A stretch of DNA of 32,359 nucleotides, taken from the NCBI GenBank assembly GCA_023461115.1, contig JAEWOA010000322.1, forward strand, positions 1-32,359, in the 5' to 3' direction. The DNA comes from Actinomycetes bacterium (GTDB lineage Bacteria > Actinomycetota > Actinomycetes > Actinomycetales > Cellulomonadaceae). The translations under genes and the position numbers were made by a program. Positions within the stretch are counted from its first letter, which is position 1. The number at the start of each line of letters is the position of its first letter. The notes beneath the pieces are model-generated. The model was not told the DNA's origin and searched no databases. It saw nothing but the letters and a program-made list of their open reading frames with translations. Below are positions 31,925-32,359 of the stretch, piece after piece.

Positions 31925-32123
31925 TAGTCCGGGCGGTGAATTAGTGAGGAAGTGGCACCAAACCTTCACAGGGCCGGTGGCGCGTCCGATCCGTTCCGGA
32001 TGTCCGTGTTTGTGGGGCGCTCGCGGCGCGAGGTGTCGGCCGACCGGGCGCATTCCCCGGCGTGTCGTCGGCGTGTCGCTGCGTTGAGGGCGTTCGGGGC
32101 GGATTGGACATTCGTCCAGGGTC
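31925..32123. other. Intergenic region after the CNNM pair
   Basis: No gene is credible here. The first 60 nt are relatively AT-rich. ATCCG/CGGAT (around 31988-32000) and TGGAC-ATTC-GTCCA (32105-32118) are small inverted repeats; the second lies just upstream of the next promoter and could be an operator. I found no match to the c-di-AMP (ydaO) riboswitch that often precedes cell-wall hydrolase genes. Confidence 0.4.
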
Positions 32124-32152
32124 TTGGAAGCGTGTTCAACTGCCGTTATGGT
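32124..32152 (+). promoter_or_regulatory. Promoter of the final gene
   Basis: TTGGAA (32124-32129), exactly 17 nt and TATGGT (32147-32152) make one of the best -35/-10 pairs in the window. The expected start is near 32158-32160. Confidence 0.65.
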
Positions 32153-32157
32153 TTCGT

Positions 32158-32195
32158 GATCGCGGGTGCCAGGGCGTGATGCCGGGCACCCGATC
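32158..32195 (+). promoter_or_regulatory. Structured 5' leader hairpin of the final gene
   Basis: GGGTGCC (32164-32170) pairs with GGCACCC (32185-32191), extended by GATC (32158-32161) with GATC (32192-32195). The hairpin would begin almost at the predicted first transcribed base and end 7 nt before the purine-rich ribosome site. Confidence 0.5.
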
Positions 32196-32216
32196 TGTGG
32201 GTGGAAGGGAGGCGTC

Positions 32217-32359
32217 GTGGCCGTTGAGTCGACCTCGGCTGCGCCCCTGACCCGCCGCGCCATCCGCGAGGCCGAGCGTGCCGCCGCACAGGCCGACGTC
32301 GGCGCCGTCGCGCACCTCGCGGGCCCCGCGCCTGCGGCGCCTGCCCACACGGCGCACCC
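32217..32359 (+). CDS. N-terminus of a probable exported protein (cut by window end)
   Basis: Only 47 codons are visible. GTG at 32217 follows GGAAGGGAGG by 4 nt, a strong ribosome site. The start (MAVESTSAAPLTRRAIREAE, then RAAAQADV) has the LTRR-x-x-REAERAA pattern that I associate with the cytoplasmic N-terminal lead of actinobacterial exported proteins, often peptidoglycan hydrolases of the M23 or transglycosylase type. That is followed by an Ala/Pro-rich stretch. No membrane segment is reached before the sequence ends, so the enzyme class cannot be told. The good promoter and structured leader suggest an abundant or controlled product. Confidence 0.6.
   Translation, partial: MAVESTSAAPLTRRAIREAERAAAQADVGAVAHLAGPAPAAPAHTAH

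Noticed and set aside
31952..32179. A 75-codon open frame after the CNNM pair
   Set aside because: No spaced ribosome site, crosses the promoter of the next gene, and the translation has no hydrophobic or domain pattern.
31925..32216. A c-di-AMP (ydaO) riboswitch before the last gene
   Set aside because: I looked for its conserved GC-rich core segments and found none; only small inverted repeats, a promoter and a leader hairpin are visible.

Overview
The window comes from a high-GC Gram-positive bacterium (Actinomycetota), and gene content points to Cellulomonadaceae or a close relative. Pointers are a fused Kgd-type 2-oxoglutarate decarboxylase/dehydrogenase, a SigR-RsrA zinc anti-sigma pair, the 24-residue actinobacterial ribosomal protein bL37, the aroA-rsgA-hisN order close to sigR-rsrA, a DUF6318 lipoprotein and many apparently leaderless genes. 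It reads as chromosomal backbone: no insertion sequence, phage gene, CRISPR array, tRNA or rRNA was seen. Genus assignment is inference.

Layout. 1-3.3 kb: a conserved protein often labelled 3-methyladenine DNA glycosylase (cut by the window start), a DUF1304 membrane protein, a DUF418/HGSNAT-like membrane acyltransferase and a methyltransferase. 3.4-8.7 kb: M3 oligopeptidase, FAH-family hydrolase, a 78-residue DivIVA-domain protein, gltX and an overlapping HAD hydrolase. 8.8-10.3 kb: a two-gene export unit, DUF6318 lipoprotein then secreted PKD-like protein. 10.35-14.3 kb: a tightly coupled operon aroA-rsgA-hisN-methyltransferase on the minus strand. 14.4-15.5 kb: ferritin and DoxX-like genes. 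15.5-16.6 kb: sigR-rsrA, with two candidate promoters that would give two sigma isoforms. 16.65-18 kb: bL37 and pilT. 18-20.5 kb: a DUF4097 beta-solenoid protein coupled to a PadR regulator, a catalytically degenerate SGNH-fold protein and a 53-residue membrane protein. 20.6-25.4 kb: a GlxA-type AraC regulator and kgd. 25.7-29.4 kb: a two-component system with almost no extracellular sensor, next to an ABC-2 type exporter. 29.5-31.9 kb: two coupled CNNM/CBS (HlyC/CorC) membrane proteins. The window ends in the start of a probable exported protein behind a good promoter and a structured leader.

How genes work together. aroA-rsgA-hisN-methyltransferase are joined by 1-4 nt overlaps or a 5 nt gap. 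SigR and RsrA overlap by ATGA and form the thiol-oxidative stress switch. PadR and DUF4097 overlap by ATGA and share an upstream operator candidate. The response regulator overlaps its kinase and lies directly upstream of the ABC genes.

The most distinctive signals are regulatory. A TANNNT hexamer lies 5-8 nt before the start codon of ten genes. A SigR-type promoter sits just before an in-frame upstream ATG of sigR. rsgA seems to begin at CTG behind an ideal Shine-Dalgarno sequence. A 9-bp inverted repeat overlaps the DUF4097-padR promoter. No wholly new multi-gene defence or biosynthetic system was recognised.
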